This document shows positions 5,903 through 7,566 of a DNA stretch of 7,566 bases, in pieces (positions within the stretch are counted from its first letter, which is position 1; each line of letters starts with the position of its first letter). Source of the stretch: Dehalococcoidia bacterium (GTDB lineage: Bacteria > Chloroflexota > Dehalococcoidia > SAR202 > UBA11138). The notes below the pieces were generated by a model. It was given only the letters and a program-made list of their open reading frames with translations, did no database searches and had not been told where the DNA came from. Both the position numbers and the translations under genes were made by a program. Where the stretch lies: NCBI GenBank assembly GCA_012270625.1, contig JAAXHZ010000241.1, positions 1-7,566 of the forward strand. The letters are read 5' to 3'.

Positions 5903-7566
5903 ATGACTACACAGTCAGTGCTCGGCGAAAGCATCAAGCGTCGCGAAGACCCAAGACTCATCACTGGCAGAGGCACATATGTTGACGACGTCCGCCTGGT
6001 CGGAATGCTCAACATGGTGCTCGTTCGCAGCCCGCACGCCCACGCCAATATCAGGAGTGTCGATACGTCTGCCGCGGAGTCCGCGGACGGCGTCGTGGCC
6101 GTCTATACTGGCGCGCAGCTCCAGGAAGAGCTAGGCTCGCTGATATGCGGCTGGGTGGTGCCGGACACCAAGGAAGTTCCACATCCGCCATTGGCCATCG
6201 ATAAGGTCCGGTGTGTTGGTGACGCTGTCGCCGCTGTGGCGGCAACCAGCCCCCAGGCCGCGGCCGACGCCGCTGCCCTTGTGCAGGTGGACTATGAAGT
6301 CCTCGACGCCGTCGTAGATATGGAAGCAGCCGTTCAGGACGGCGCGGCGCAGGTACACGACGACGCGCCCAACAACATCGCGTTCGAGTGGGAAGTGGGC
6401 GGAGGAGACTTCGACGCGGCGGCCTCTTCGGCGGGAGTCCGAGTAACCGAGAGGATCGTCAACCAGCGGCTGATCCCCAATCCGATGGAGCCGCGTGGGG
6501 TCGTGGCCGACTTCAATCCAGGCACAAACCAGTTGACCGTGTGGACATCGACACAGATACCGCACCTCGTACGCCTGCTGCTCGCGCTGGTCATGGGGCA
6601 TCCTGAACACCAGATTCGAGTTATTGCCCCCGACGTCGGTGGAGGCTTCGGCTGCAAGCTCTATCTCTATGCAGAGGAGGTGATCGCGTCCGCGCTTGCG
6701 AAGCGTCTCGGTCGCCCAATCAAGTGGATCGAGGGCAGGCAGGAAAACTACCTCGCCACCACACACGGACGAGACCATGTAGGCGAGGTCGAGATTGTCG
6801 GCGACTCCGATGGCAACGTTACGGGACTTCGCACCGACGTCTACGCCAACATGGGAGCCTATCTCTCGACGTTTGCCCCGGCTATCCCAACCTATCTGTT
6901 CGGGTTGATGCTGGTTGGCCCTTACAGCATCGACAGTATCCAGTGCAAGGTCACCGGTGTTTACACGACCACCACTCCGGTGGACGCTTACCGGGGGGCG
7001 GGTCGTCCCGAAGCCACGTATCTCGTCGAGAGGATGATGGACCGCTACGCGGCTGAGATCGGCATGGACCCGGCAGAGGTCAGGCGCAAGAACCTGATAC
7101 CTCCTTTCGAGGACGGGCACGAAGTCGCCACTACGGTCATATACGACAGTGGCAACTACGAGGCTGCGCTCGACCGCGCGCTCGATCTCGTTGGATACGA
7201 CGACTTCCGCGCCCAGCAGTCGGCTGGTCGTGACGAGGGTCGTTACCTCGGCATCGGTCTCTCCACATATGTCGAGATCTGTGGAATGGCGCCATCTGCG
7301 GTGGCCTACACGCTTGGGGCGCGAGCCGGTGTGTGGGAGAGCGCTCTTGTGCGTGTCCATCCCACTGGAAAAGTCACTGTTTTCACCGGATCGTCCGGGC
7401 ACGGCCAGGGTCACGACACGACCTTCGCCCAGCTCGCAGCCGCCGAGCTTGGGGTAGCCGTCGAGGACGTGGAAGTCGTCCACGGTGATACCGACAAGGT
7501 ACAGATGGGGACAGGAACGTTTGGCTCCCGCAGCGCGGTCTGCGGCGGCAACGCCATCCACATGAG
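5903..7566 (+). CDS. Xanthine dehydrogenase family molybdopterin-binding subunit (form II CoxL-like), C-terminus outside window
   Basis: The frame opens at ATG 5903, preceded by AGGAGG at a six-base gap, and runs open to the window end (554 codons; family members are about 770-800 residues). Residues ~10-130 form the a/b-hammerhead domain (start RREDPRLITGRGTYVDDV). The molybdopterin-binding domains follow, with DVGGGFGCK (244-252), AYRGAGR (362-368) and GHGQGHD (499-505). AYRGAGR is the form II signature of aerobic CO dehydrogenase large subunits; form I, the proven CO oxidisers, has a Cys-containing AYxCSFR loop. The substrate is therefore probably another aldehyde or heterocycle rather than CO. 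The catalytic Glu region lies beyond the window. The enzyme normally works with FAD and [2Fe-2S] subunits, which do not lie directly upstream here. GC-rich third positions contrast with the region at 4.0-4.9 kb. Confidence 0.9.
   Translation, partial: MTTQSVLGESIKRREDPRLITGRGTYVDDVRLVGMLNMVLVRSPHAHANIRSVDTSAAESADGVVAVYTGAQLQEELGSLICGWVVPDTKEVPHPPLAIDKVRCVGDAVAAVAATSPQAAADAAALVQVDYEVLDAVVDMEAAVQDGAAQVHDDAPNNIAFEWEVGGGDFDAAASSAGVRVTERIVNQRLIPNPMEPRGVVADFNPGTNQLTVWTSTQIPHLVRLLLALVMGHPEHQIRVIAPDVGGGFGCKLYLYAEEVIASALAKRLGRPIKWIEGRQENYLATTHGRDHVGEVEIVGDSDGNVTGLRTDVYANMGAYLSTFAPAIPTYLFGLMLVGPYSIDSIQCKVTGVYTTTTPVDAYRGAGRPEATYLVERMMDRYAAEIGMDPAEVRRKNLIPPFEDGHEVATTVIYDSGNYEAALDRALDLVGYDDFRAQQSAGRDEGRYLGIGLSTYVEICGMAPSAVAYTLGARAGVWESALVRVHPTGKVTVFTGSSGHGQGHDTTFAQLAAAELGVAVEDVEVVHGDTDKVQMGTGTFGSRSAVCGGNAIHM

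Noticed and set aside
6131..7561. A 476-codon open frame on the minus strand opposite the CoxL-like gene
   Set aside because: It mirrors a GC-rich gene with clear family motifs on the plus strand. Its own translation shows no domain pattern and no ribosome binding site, so it is a codon-bias shadow.
1..7566. CRISPR array, tRNA or rRNA genes, insertion sequence with transposase
   Set aside because: I saw no regularly spaced direct repeats, no cloverleaf or rRNA-like stretch, and no transposase or integrase motif on either strand.

Overview
This looks like a bacterial chromosomal window with moderately high GC. The last gene is markedly GC-rich, and the centre (about 4.0-4.9 kb) is clearly poorer (hand counts: about 43-45% in blocks 4141-4200 and 4381-4440, 68% in block 7381-7440). 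A form II CoxL-like molybdenum hydroxylase, a DHA3-like MFS transporter, a VapBC-type module and possible leaderless starts fit a free-living aerobic or marine bacterium such as a Chloroflexota (SAR202-like) or actinobacterial lineage. That assignment is a weak inference; no rRNA or other phylogenetic marker is present.

Layout. (1) 7-2611, minus strand: a two-gene operon. The first gene encodes a 639-residue GHKL-fold (Hsp90/MutL/histidine-kinase type) ATPase. It is followed, with a 14-base overlap, by a 232-residue protein of unknown family. A candidate promoter lies at 2662-2689. A 12-base C tract sits inside the ATPase gene, and a one-base change in either direction would truncate the protein almost at once. 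(2) 2743-3972, plus strand: a divergent MFS permease. (3) 3973-4228: a non-coding stretch rich in palindromes and an inverted repeat pair. (4) 4229-5059, plus strand: a 277-codon gene with a good ribosome binding site but an in-frame TGA at codon 33. Its product has a Lys/Asp arrangement reminiscent of OGG-fold DNA glycosylases. (5) 5100-5734, plus strand: a type II toxin-antitoxin pair, a ribbon-helix-helix antitoxin and a PIN-domain RNase toxin joined by TGATG. (6) 5903 to the window end, plus strand: the N-terminal 554 residues of a xanthine dehydrogenase family molybdopterin-binding subunit, carrying the form II CoxL signature.

How it fits together. Positions 1-5734 resemble an accessory or defence-type island: an uncharacterised GHKL ATPase operon, a decayed DNA-repair-like gene and a toxin-antitoxin module, with an efflux-type transporter in between. 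The metabolic hydroxylase at 5903 probably marks the return to ordinary metabolic genes. The most novel candidate is the GHKL ATPase/232-residue partner pair, possibly phase-variable through the C tract. Its function is inferred from domain type and context only.
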